Shown: positions 26,701 through 36,960 of the stretch, piece by piece | Numbering within the stretch: the stretch's first letter is position 1 | How the letters are laid out: each line of letters begins with the position of its first letter | NCBI GenBank assembly: GCA_958510875.1 | Contig: OY294069.1 | Location: forward strand, 310,001-374,000 | DNA length: 64,000 nt | DNA from: Endomychus coccineus | Taxonomy: Eukaryota > Arthropoda > Insecta > Coleoptera > Endomychidae | Reading direction: 5' to 3' | Translations under genes and position numbers: made by a program | The notes under the pieces: generated by a model | What the model saw: the letters and a program-made list of their open reading frames with translations, nothing else | What the model was told of the DNA's origin: nothing | Database searches by the model: none

Positions 26701-28960
26701 AGAGTTTGCTGTTGGTGGTGATACCGAGCATGAATATTGAACACTTCATAAGAATAGTTGTACCTGACATCATCATATTAATGATTGTGGGATCCGTCTT
26801 CCTGGTGAAAATATCTAATTACCTTTGTCGATAATAATTATGCTATTGCCAAACGTCACATATACGAGTAATATTTTATTGATTTTTATGACAAAAATAA
26901 ACGAGTAAAATGAAATAAGAGTGAAATAAATGTCATAACCCAAGAACTCTGCGAGATCAATCTTATCAGAAACATCAGGATTTTTTAATTAAAAATTTGG
27001 AATATGGTTAAAATGTCACAATCCATAAATCGATCTTTACATTATAGTTTTGGGGTGGAAAATTACACCCCATTTTCAGATATTAAAAGTGGCCACGAAA
27101 AATGTTTGTTCTAATATTAGTTAATGGTAAGAACTATGTGTATTATTTATATTACATTTAAGATGAGGTAGATACAATTATTTACCCCGAAACTAGTAAT
27201 AAACGTAGTAGAGATCGACGTATGGATTATGAGTTTAATCATATTCCAAATTTATAATTTATGATGAAACATACGTTTGGCGGAAAGTCTTATTCATGGA
27301 GAATCATTAATTTTACGAATTTATTTTTCAATTTGTCTAAATATGATAATGAAAAATAATGTTACTTTTCTGTGCACCATGGAGAAGCAGGAGTGTACAT
27401 GAAAGAAGTTTTGAAAGGAATAATAGCGGTGTACATGAATAAAATTATCACTATACCTATGTATCGCGGTCATGCAGAATAATCGAATAAGCATTGTAGT
27501 TTAGCAATAACTTAAATCAATGCAGTGTGGCAGTGAAGTGAATAATGTTTGAATGTGAGAAGAGGTTTTCCAAAGCAAAACAACAGTTAATTTAGTTAGT
27601 TGGAAAAATAAAGCAAAGTTATATATTTCTACTATTAGGCCTCATATATAGTTGAGCTGTCAATTTTCTGCGTATCTATTATAAAGTTGCCTGAAACTGG
27701 TATAAGGTATAATTATAATTCGATACGCCATATTTTTCTCTTTGATAAAATCCGACTTTTCTCAGTTGTAATAGAGTTTCAGCTAAAATAAAAAACAATT
27801 GAAAACACTCACGGGTGCTTCCATCAATCCTCCAGCCAAACCAGTCAAAGCTAAAGCGAAGAACACTTGCCATAATTCGTTCGAAAAATAAAGTAAAAGC
27901 CAAGATGCCAAAAATGGAACGTTCACATATTGCATGGCTCGTTTCCTACCGATTGGTTGAGTTATCAGACCGGATAGGAGGCAGCCCACAGGTACACATA
28001 TTAAATTTATAGAACCTGGAAGAACATACAACTACGTTAGATTTTGCTATGGATGATGTTGAATTCATACAAAAGATAAAATAACATCGTTATCATTAGT
28101 CTAACAAAACGTGGGTATATGAAAATGTACTACAGGTATTTGGAACAAGTCCAAGGTATGGTTTCATGACATTATTCTTGTTCCGACTTATGTAAATACT
28201 TTCTAAGCTATTAAATCCCATTATGTTCATTACATATTTCATCATTTAGATGATTTATCACAGCGACATTCCACGTCTTGAGAGCACGGCTTCAATGCAT
28301 CTTACCACTGACGAACGTATTATCAAAGGCCCCTTCGATGTCCATAAATACCCCCAGGGGTGTTCCTCCTTAGCCACAGCATATCTGATTTGACGCAACT
28401 AAAAGTCAAGCTTGAATTTTTCCCCAGGAAGGCACTAATCCCTAATATTATTCCTATGAAGTCCTCAATATCCATGCTCCGCTTTATCATGTCTATTCTA
28501 GGTAGCCAGACTAGACGAGCTCAGGTTGGTCAGGTTCGACTTAATTTTTTTATCCAAAGACGAACTCTTTACCAAGTAAGGCAAATACCTTGGCTTGATC
28601 TAATCTAAAACTTCATGAGTTTATGAGAAACATTTTCGATGAAGAACAATCTGGAATACACAGAATTCAATGTGGAAGTTGCCTAAATGTTATACAGTTA
28701 TATTAGATATAAATATCACATTCACTGTTTGATATTTCAAGATATTGAATGAGTTCTTACCTATCCACGATATTCCTTCTTGTCCGAGAGAGAAGAGTTC
28801 ATCTTTATTATTACCGGAAATACTAGGTATGAGAATCGTGGGGAATCCCAAAGTCATACCATAACCAAGCAGTAAAACATTCTTAACACAAACTGCCAAA
28901 ATTTGAGGAAGTGCTTGCCATAGTGCCGATCTTTCTTCTGCACCAGCGAAAGGTGAGTTG
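20712..28960 (-). CDS. Facilitated trehalose transporter Tret1-like (MFS sugar porter): shared 5' exons and terminal exon B
   Basis: Exons on the minus strand are 28960-28761, 28015-27813 and 21932-20712, joining in phases 1 and 0 with GT..AG. The first exon begins in mid-codon, so a short upstream exon with the start codon is missing; I could not identify it. Exon 28960-28761 gives the first membrane segment (AVCVKNVLLLGYGMTLGFP). The next gives segments 2-4 with the family's loop motif QPIGRKRAM and ends GGLMEAP. The terminal exon of 406 codons starts VLTYVAEITQPHLRG and carries PETPMWLISKGR, LAWLRGW, segments 5-12 and PETEGKSLHMIQEHF. The protein totals about 540 residues plus the missing N-terminus, normal for Tret1-like facilitators, which move sugar at the plasma membrane. 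Substrate cannot be read from sequence. A second intact terminal exon (15488-16714) and a pseudo-exon lie downstream, suggesting alternative 3' ends. Confidence 0.9.
23440..23850 (+). mobile_element. Possible non-LTR retrotransposon C-terminal remnant
   Basis: Broken frames with the character of the Cys/His-containing tail after RNase H in Jockey-like elements (a GDLSCRHGD-type stretch, then degenerate sequence). It lies in the large transporter intron. The similarity is weak and I rely on the general pattern only. Confidence 0.3.
24000..24086 (-). repeat. tRNA-derived SINE or degenerate tRNA-like sequence
   Basis: On the minus strand a perfect B-box, GGTTCGAATCC, sits in a T-arm-like context (GTGGGTTCGAATCCCGCC), preceded about 45 nt earlier by a weak A-box-like stretch (TGACCAAACACGG). 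The anticodon arm does not fold cleanly. It lies in a transporter intron. A tRNA-derived SINE head is the best reading; a working tRNA is unlikely. Confidence 0.5.
24256..24462. repeat. MITE-like inverted repeat, 42-bp arms
   Basis: The arms 24256-24297 and 24421-24462 are reverse complements with two mismatches in 42 bp, separated by 123 bp. The arm core is CAGCATCCCGGTTCTTATAT. No ORF lies inside. It is probably a small non-autonomous DNA transposon in a transporter intron. Confidence 0.75.
24474..24511. repeat. Strong short hairpin
   Basis: AATTGTTTC..ACACACTG, a TGC loop, then CAGTGTGT..GAAACAATT: 17 base pairs with a single bulged G. It starts 12 bp after the inverted repeat ending at 24462 and could be part of the same insertion or the remains of another. 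Confidence 0.75.
25858..25978 (+). repeat. Dispersed repeat family, copy 1
   Basis: About 120 bp running from TTCACACTGTG through CATCCACTAAAAATACT to AAGTAGCCATCATCAGA. Related copies lie near 35.1/35.6, 46.7, 56.3 and 58.4 kb in this window. No coding capacity. Probably a SINE or a short DNA element; it sits in a transporter intron. Confidence 0.7.
26290..26870 (-). mobile_element. Non-LTR retrotransposon reverse transcriptase C-terminus, degenerate
   Basis: Frames on the minus strand read the end of an arthropod Jockey/CR1-like ORF2: near 26700 the HVKSIAK stretch, then LDSIQKRAM, LEHRRKVGNIFLFYKYSLG and IPGRQTRRA. Stops and frameshifts break it. The same segment recurs at 28.3-28.6 kb and 62.4-62.8 kb on the plus strand, so at least three copies of related elements sit here. 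Confidence 0.75.
28250..28600 (+). mobile_element. Short Jockey/CR1-like retrotransposon remnant
   Basis: Contains SQTRRAQVGQV and neighbouring positions matching the tail of the RT remnants at 26.3 and 62.7 kb; upstream it is too decayed to follow. It lies in the intron between the two 5' exons of the sugar transporter. Confidence 0.55.
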
Positions 28961-29489
28961 CTGGAAGAAAATCAAATATTTAAATGAAACAATCAGCATA
29001 TTGGGACATAAACGAGGTTCGTGTATTATGTTGCCACACATTGAAGATGTTTTCTCGATCCTATTGTTACCTACATCCGAGAAGAAATCCTAGAAATACA
29101 CAATTTGGGAAAGTAAAGTCTATCTTTTATGAGTAAAAGGTAATGAATAAATTCTCATGGTAATAATTTATGATTTAATTTGAAAACGTGAAATGAAAGA
29201 TCAATTATTAACGGCAGGTGCATTTTATGTTTCAAATTTAGGCGAGTGTTGATAAAAAGTGTGACTAACAAGTTTGCGATAAATCTTCGTTAATCACCAA
29301 ATTAATGTCAAGGAGATTATTTGCACCATTATTCTAAATATGAAATCATTCTACACTAACTACTATTCAGTTACTCGATTTATTTTTCGCGTGTTGCTCG
29401 AACCTTGGCAATTACATGCTTTAATATTATTGCTGATATTCAGTTTTCAATGACATGTGACACTTCACCGTTAATGAATTCATAAAACT

Positions 29490-29720
29490 TATCCAACAAT
29501 CAGTTTGGATTTCGAGATAATTTGAGCACGGTTGATGCCATCATTGAATTAACAAACTTTGTTATAAATAATTTTAATAATAATCAAAAAACAATTGCGG
29601 TATTTATGAACTTGGCTAAGGCTTTCGACACGGTCCTACATTTTGATTTAAATGTTTTATGTATATATCACAATTGTAAATTTAATACTAATGTAATTTT
29701 AATTTTATTTTCAATTTATT
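29490..29720 (+). mobile_element. Non-LTR reverse transcriptase fragment (motif A region)
   Basis: Reads NNQFGFRDNLSTVDA and, about 28 residues on, FMNLAKAFDTV, the block around RT motif A with its catalytic Asp. Both flanks lose similarity. It is an isolated fragment upstream of the transporter 5' exons. Confidence 0.75.
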
Positions 29721-30759
29721 TGGTTGGTCAATAGGTAAATGTGACATCGGCCATTTCTTCCTCTCTTCCGCAATGATCTTGTGGGTGTACGTATTGGATA
29801 TAGATTCACTATAACGTTGGAGCATCAACTATTATGATAATATTAAAATAGAAATTAGTTTTAAAATATGTTTTTCTGAGAAAATAAAGCTTAAAATACC
29901 TCACAGAAAAAAGAAGCAACTAGTTGAGGGTGATAATTCAGTAGCAATTGGCCATGCATTATTCTTCAACATTCAAATTCGATTCCGTCACTGATTGATA
30001 AATAATTATAAAGCATCTTACATAATTGTTTGATGGGAAATCTTTTATTATATTGGCGGAAACTTTACCACAAAAAACACGAGCATGTAGTCAAGATGTT
30101 TTATAATAATTTCTTACACAAATAACTTAATAATTGAGTGACTAGTCAAATTATATCAAGCCACTGGCACTTTAGATTATTAAACTATCCTCTTTGTGTA
30201 GTTTGTAGTATGATATAAAGCAAACAATTGCCCAATTCCATGGACGAAAATAATTGTGAACTTCCGTACGCAGTTTGTTATTATTTACTTTACGCGGATC
30301 TAGCTTCAAGGACTATAATTGTTTGAATCTGTATTCCGATTTGTTTCTATCAAAAGGATGTAAGTTACACAATTTCAATTGGGCCTGATGTAGGATGATT
30401 TCACATGCCATCTAAAAACCTGATAAATTTCTAGATATACGGTACCGACATCAAAATTAAATAATAGCAGTGATTTTTGCAAGAAGAAAAAAAACTCTTG
30501 AAACATAATTCTTATCAAAATGCGCAAAGAAGTAAAAAGTAAGAGTACAAGTCAGGCTGATATATCTGATCACAAGTAACATTTTTTATTTAATTCCAAA
30601 TTAGATAATTTAAAGGAGAAACGTCAAAGATCAAGGTAATTCCCCGATCATCTTATTTCATTGACACTCCTAGACATGAACCGTGTGAATCTTTTTCATA
30701 ATGGGAAACTAAGAATCTTGGAGATTTTAAGCAAATGATATCTTTAACACTTTAACCAA

Positions 30760-32335
30760 GGTTCGAATGAAGGAAGTTTATAATCTCTATTTAGAGAAAA
30801 TCGGTAACCCCATCACTCGTGATACAAAAAGTATTTGGAACTTCATAAATGAAAAAAAGACATGACTAGAATTCCTGGTTCTATGTATTTTAATGAAACA
30901 CTATTAAGTGATTTCAAAGAAATTATTGAACCATTCGGTAAATTTTTTGCCAGCGTATACTTTGAACCCAATAACGATAACGATTTCAGTAATATTGCAG
31001 GTTTGACCAACATTAACTCATTATTTTTAAATATTGTATCAATAAGTCAATCAGAAATTGTAACTGCTATTAAACACCTTAAGGATGAAAACACCTCTGG
31101 ACATGATCAGATACCAAGATTCTTGATAAAAGATTGCGCTTCTGTGTTTGTTGTCCCACTACAGATTTTGTTCAATCTCAGTTTGAAATCCAATAAATTT
31201 CCTAATGTTTGGAAAAAAGCAAAGATTATTCCCGTTCACAAATCTGGTGATGTTGGAATTATCTCAATTATCGTCCGATTGCGATATTGTCTGACTTATC
31301 TAAGGTCTTTGACATGTGTCGGTATTAACGCATTTATAGTACTTTCTCGCATATGATATCACCATACCAACATCGATATGTCCAAACCAGATCTACGGTT
31401 ACGAATCTTACTTGTTTGAACACGTATATTGTTGCTGTTCTTGACAACCAAGGCAGGTTGACGTATTATATACAGATTTTTCGAACGCTTTTGATAAACT
31501 TGATCACACTATTCTTCTAGACAATCCAGTATGCCTCAAGGCTTTAGCCTTGCTCCTCTACTGTTCCTGTAATTTATTAATGATTTGGCTGAAACCATAA
31601 TCGGCTTGAAATTAATTTTTGCTGATGACTTGAAAATGTTTTTAGAAATAAAAACCATAGATGACTGCTATGCACTACAAAATGATCTGGACAAAATTTT
31701 TGAATGGTGGGCCAACAATAAATTTAGGTTGTTAACTTCAGTCGTAAAGTTTATCTTATTTCCTTCGATTACCTTTTAGATTCAGTAATCATTTCTCGTA
31801 GTACTACAGTCAAAGACTTAGGTATTCTATACGATCATTAGTTTTTAATCTACATATAAGTGATATGTGTGCTAAAGCTAATAGAACTATAGGGTTTGTA
31901 CTTAGGCATTCCAAATATTTTAACAATTTGGAGGTACTACAAACACTATTCAATTCATTGGTTAGACCAAAACTGGAATACGCTTCGCTCATCTGGAATC
32001 CTCAGTATAATTAATAACTAATTGAGAGCATTCAACGTAAATATTTGAGATATATCTGGTTAAGAACTTTCAATATCTTTCCTAGAAGAGGTTTTAACGA
32101 TCAATTATTATTATCCACTTTTGACACTTGAACTGAGAAGAAGAATAAGGAGCACAATATTTCTTCATAATTTGTTGAATAATAATATTGACTGCAGTTA
32201 CTAATTAGGTAAATTAAATTTTGTTGTACCTAGATTATCTCTCGTCTTTAACTTTTTACAATATTAGGTCTAATACAAATGTATCATCTAGATGACCGAT
32301 ATTTGTCATGACAACAAGTAATGCAAGTAATCAAT
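30760..32335 (+). mobile_element. Non-LTR retrotransposon ORF2, degenerate, with 3' end
   Basis: Follows a Jockey/CR1-like ORF2 through several frames: TKSIWNFINEKK, then the 164-codon frame at 30862-31356 (HLKDENTSGHDQIPRFLI, WKKAKIIPVHKSGD), then NYRPIAILSDLSKVF-like sequence, motif A as DFSNAFDKLDHT near 31480, motif B region MPQGFSLAPLL near 31530, motif C FADDLKMF at 31617, and the C-terminal block SLVRPKLEYASLIWNPQ near 31960. Numerous frameshifts and stops make it dead. A second copy of its last 270 bp lies at 35175-35450. Confidence 0.88.
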
Positions 32336-33359
32336 GAGTAAGGTAAAAGGAATAGTACAACATCCTCTCGTAAGAATAACTAGCTATTCTATGATTTTAA
32401 GAGCGCTTCCTGAAAACTACTTTGACGGTTTTCTGGAAACATCATGTGAAAAACTGAATGGCCATTATAGCATGTCTGAATGTTGTTGCTACGTTGCTAT
32501 TGTTTTTGGTTTTGGTTTTTGCTCTTCACTCTTAATTAATCCTTGATAGATATGATGTAGGTACCACTTATTATAGGTACATATCGTATGTTAGTTGCTC
32601 ATGTTAAATCTGTTAATGTAGGATTCGTAGAATAACTTAGCGTTGCAGTGTTTTGTTTTACCCTTGGTTATCTTTAGGCCGGACTAAAAGTATTTTCAGT
32701 TTAACAACTAGTTACAAATGAATTCATGCAAGGTTCATGCTGTTGAAAAGTAGCAATATTCAAACGACCTTCTTGTTTTGCTTTACAACTTGTAAGCGTT
32801 TAGAGTGTTGTAAATATTGATTTCTAAAACATTACACGTACAGGTTATGTTACATAAACTCACGGAACCATCTCATATTGATTGTACGGTTCTTTTCTGA
32901 CCTTACTTTCTATAAACGACGTTCACCTACTAAACAATTATTGTTCAAACATGGTATGGTAAGCTGAAGAAGAATGAAGATTCTATTGATGATACTATAC
33001 AGTCAAGGACATTGATAACTATACCTACAATAATATTTTTTATTGTAGAGTTTAAGATGATTGTGATTTTATCGCCATTATAGTCCATTACATCATAATA
33101 ATCATCATAGTAATGACATTGTTTGTTCAGAAATTTAGCACTTTACATAAATTATACCATTTATTTACCTCAAAATTCAATCGTTCTTCAAGGCTTCAAT
33201 TTGATAATGATTTATTCGAAAAAGTTCATTATTAAAGTTTCATATCTTCATCTCAGTAAAAAATGGGGGGAATGAAGGATTTTCACGTTTCCCGATCCCT
33301 ATGAATCTTTAACCTAGAACATTGGTCTAAAGCTCATTATGATTCGCCTTTCTGCAATT

Positions 33360-34340
33360 TTAGCTAACCTATTGTGTCATTGCAGATATTTCTGGTTTCA
33401 ACATATTCTGTTCTTGTCTCCACACATGGGTCAACGATAATATGCTGTTTATTTTGAAGTGACGGCCTTAGAACTGATTTTATTGAACCATCGTTTACCA
33501 GATGACGCTGATTTGTTGGTATGGGGTATATAAGTTTCCATTCCTAGCCTGATAATGTCTGAGATCCCTTTGTCACATTGCGTTGGGCGTTGGGTCATCA
33601 GATTCAAAACATACGCTTCTCCAAGGAAACATGTGAAGACTATCCCAGTCGGCCCAGAGTTGTAATGCCAAACTATGCGTGAAGGTGTTGGATTGGTTCG
33701 TGGAGTGAAATAGGGACATATAGTAGTGATGAGTGAATGGTCAGAGTTTCCCAATGGTGCACGGACTTTTACTTCATACGGATCTGGATTGTTAGTGAGG
33801 AATAAGTCAAGCGTATTGGCATATTGATAGTTGTTATCAGGGATCCGTGTTGGTTCATTAATTAACTGCTCGAGATGGTAGGTCATCCGTCTGGTTTCAG
33901 AACTTGAGCCAAGCGGAGTTGTGAACGTTGAAACCCCAATGATGATAATTTCAGTTTGCTGGATAGTTCTGCTGAATGAAGTCAAGTTTCAGAGAAAGAA
34001 ATTCAAAGAGTTTACCATGAGCTGGTTTATTTGGTGATAAATAAAGATAACAGAGAAATTTTGTCTGTTTGTGATTATCAAGCTTGAACCCAAATTACAT
34101 AGAATTCTTGTGGTTCTAGATTCTCCTCTCGGTGGCATGAGAGATGAGGAATAGGGACAGATACCTCTTTTGAATCTGGAACAAGTGCGGACTTCGTAGC
34201 CAGGGCGGAGCATGTAGGTCATGTTGGTGGATGGATTGACCTGCGTCTCAGTTAAGGCCAGTATGTCTGGTTTGTCTGTCTGCAGGTGATAATGAACATC
34301 GCTTATGTTTTGTTAAGAACTCGGATGTTCGTCTTCAAGT
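33360..34340 (-). mobile_element. Non-LTR retrotransposon endonuclease domain remnant
   Basis: Minus-strand frames at 34222-33989 and 33985-33449 together resemble the APE-type endonuclease of Jockey/CR1-like ORF2: RPGYEVRTCSRFKRG, then a broken middle, SETRRMTYHLEQLI, EPTRIPD, NTLDLFLTNNPDPY and LGNSDHSLI, the last holding the family's SDH motif. A frame break at about 33987 removes the GDFN region. RT sequence does not follow. Confidence 0.8.
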
Positions 34341-34408
34341 TTATATTTTTCAATGTTGAATAAAATAAAACCTGCATAGGTAGGGTTTTAGTTATTAACT
34401 AATTGTGA

Positions 34409-34428
34409 CTATCCTATCCTATCCTATC
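34409..34428. repeat. Short (CTATC)n tandem repeat
   Basis: Four uninterrupted units just beyond the end of the endonuclease remnant; a simple repeat. Confidence 0.7.
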
Positions 34429-35100
34429 AGAAAATATGAAAATCTACTTATTCATACACAGTACAAATACATGTTTGATAGTGCAAATGCAGTGTTTTAT
34501 AAAAAAAGCATTAGGAAATTATATTTCCTTTAACAATACATTGTGCGGATCGCTTATAATGTTTACAAATTTAAACATAAATAAATATTCAACTTGAAGG
34601 TGTGTTTCATTCAACCTTATCTTGACGATAATGCTAAGTTCCTTTATGCGTTAATCACACGAAACTAGTTCAATGCTAAATGAAAAAAATATTTTATCCG
34701 TTGAGAAACAAGCAGATGAAAAATGCAAATCCTCATTTCTAGTATTGTAACATTAATATGAATTTGCATGGAAATATGCATTAATACTGATAATCAAATC
34801 AAAATAGTTAAGAAAAGATATTTTAATATCCATAGCATTACCAGATTCTGTAACTGCCGGGAGACCGAATCACGGAATGAGAGTATCGCGAAAAATGATG
34901 TCATATTAAAATATGTAAGATTTCACAATATTTTTTACTGTTATTTCGACATGACTTTTCCACAAAAACTAAGTCAAGTAAGAAATTATTACAACAAATC
35001 AAGGAAATCTTAACGATAAAACAACTCTCAATCTACGTTAAAGACGTTATTTATAAATTATACAGAAAAACGAGCTGTATTATTATAAAGAATAAAATAT

Positions 35101-35665
35101 AAAAGAGTTCACAAGTATGGATACACTTAACACAAATAAGTAATACTCTTTCTTATACACTAAAATCTCTGGTTTGAAACTTTCAATATCTTTCCTAGAT
35201 CCATCAACTATTATTATATACTTTTGATTTTCTGACACTTGAACTGAGAAGAAGAATAAGCAGCACAGTATTCCTCCATACTTTGTTGAATAATAATATT
35301 GACTGCAGGTAAATTAAATTTTGTTGTTCCTAGATTATCTCCTCGTTGTCCTTTTCTTTTTACAATGTTAGGTCTAATACAAATGTATCATCTAGATGTC
35401 CGATATGTGTCAAGACAACAAACTTCAATGTTATTTGTTCACAATGTGACTTATTTTTCAATAGTATTCAGTGTTTTATTAGTGAGGTCAGGTTAGGTTA
35501 TTTGTCATCATTTAATCTAAAAATTTAGTCAGTTTATTCTCATTATTCCTATTATTCTTTATATTATGTTGCTCTGTATTATTTGTCCTATAATTGGGTT
35601 AACCTGTTGGGCATATATAAATTAAATACATAAATAAAAGCTACCAGTAGCCATCATCAGGCTAT
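35101..35665 (+). repeat. Dispersed repeat, copy 2, split by a retrotransposon 3' end
   Basis: 35101-35165 carries the family's start (GAGTTCACAAGTATGGATAC, then ATACACTAAAAT) and 35639-35665 its end (AGTAGCCATCATCAGG). Between them is a copy of the 3' end of the non-LTR element also seen at 32060-32330, ending in AT-rich sequence with AAATACATAAATAAA. The order suggests the retroelement inserted into an older repeat copy. Confidence 0.6.
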
Positions 35666-36654
35666 TTATGTTATGATGATATAAGTAGAATACTTAATCT
35701 TATAGATAGCAGCCTTAGATTATATTTGCAACATATACTAAGATAGCAGCATATTATACCAATTATCAAAGAGTTTAGGTCCCTATGAAATGATTAATTT
35801 ATAATTACTATATAAGGGAACCCATCTATTATTATGACTTTGTTAAGTCTATAAATAATGATTGTATAGACTTGGCATACAAATCAGAACATTTGTTTAT
35901 GTTTTCGAACTTTTTATTAACCTGTTTTTAATGAATGACTGAATAAATATTGGGCAACAATATATTAAAAATATCGCAACAACGTTTATTTCCGCATATC
36001 TTCGTAAATATGCCTGATAAGTAATGCGTGAATCGTTGCGTATTATTTAATTTTGACTCTTCACTCGTATACCTTTGCCGATTCAAGTTATCTCCTTGTT
36101 GCTTTCTTAGTATGTTCTGTCAAACACATTACCAAATTACAGGACTTAACTTCTTTCTTGTTACAATAGATTTAGTCAATAATAATTAAAAAGATATAGA
36201 GTACGATCAAATGTAAGGTATTCTTTTCCACAATAAAACTGTTACAAAATAAATCAATTTAATTTTTAATGATTACATTCCAACTTTGAATTACGGTTGT
36301 ATTAGTGTTCAGTGACGTAGATACGTTGATCAATTATGCAAATTACACAACTGTTTTAAAATCAGTTAGTAATCTTAAATCGGGTATTAGATTTTCCTTC
36401 GGAGTTTTCGTGGGGATTTACAATTAATAATGTAACTGTTTTATCCTTCCAGTGTATTCACTTTACATTGAAAAAAAGCTACAGTTCTCCAGTGGCTTCT
36501 GATATCCATATATTTAAAACTCGTGACGTTTTCTATTCCGAGTTCGCCAGCGATTCCTACTGGAAAGATTTTGATGAGTATTTTTTAAATTAACGCACAT
36601 ATTATTTCCACAGATATGTCATCATACATTTTAAATTATTTTTAGGTCCAAACC

Positions 36655-36960
36655 CTTCTCTCTATGTGCAGGAGAGGCCTAAAACTGGTGACAGGACTCC
36701 TCATAGGACATTGTCATCTGAATAAACATCTACACACTATGGGCATTGTTGAAGACCCAGTTTTTAGTAGATGTGGAGAGGCGGGCGAAACTATCTCTCG
36801 CATCCTAGCAGAATGTTCTGCACTGGCTTCTCTTAGGCTACAACACCTCGGCAGCACACATATGCCGCTTGAAGCCATGAGAGATAACTGCCTTAAGCGT
36901 GCTGGACTTGGACTGATTCTTGTATCAAGGGTCGCACAATCAACCTAATCAAGCTGTCTA
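36655..36960 (+). mobile_element. Jockey-like ORF2 C-terminal domain fragment
   Basis: A 94-codon frame reads LKLVTGLLIGHCHLNKHL, VFSRCGEAGETISRILAEC and LRLQHLGS, the Cys/His-rich tail downstream of RNase H in Jockey-type elements. RNase H itself is missing, so this is a 5'-truncated insertion. Confidence 0.78.

Noticed and set aside
27679..27903. 74-codon minus-strand ORF
   Set aside because: A frame-shifted shadow of the transporter exon 27813-28015.
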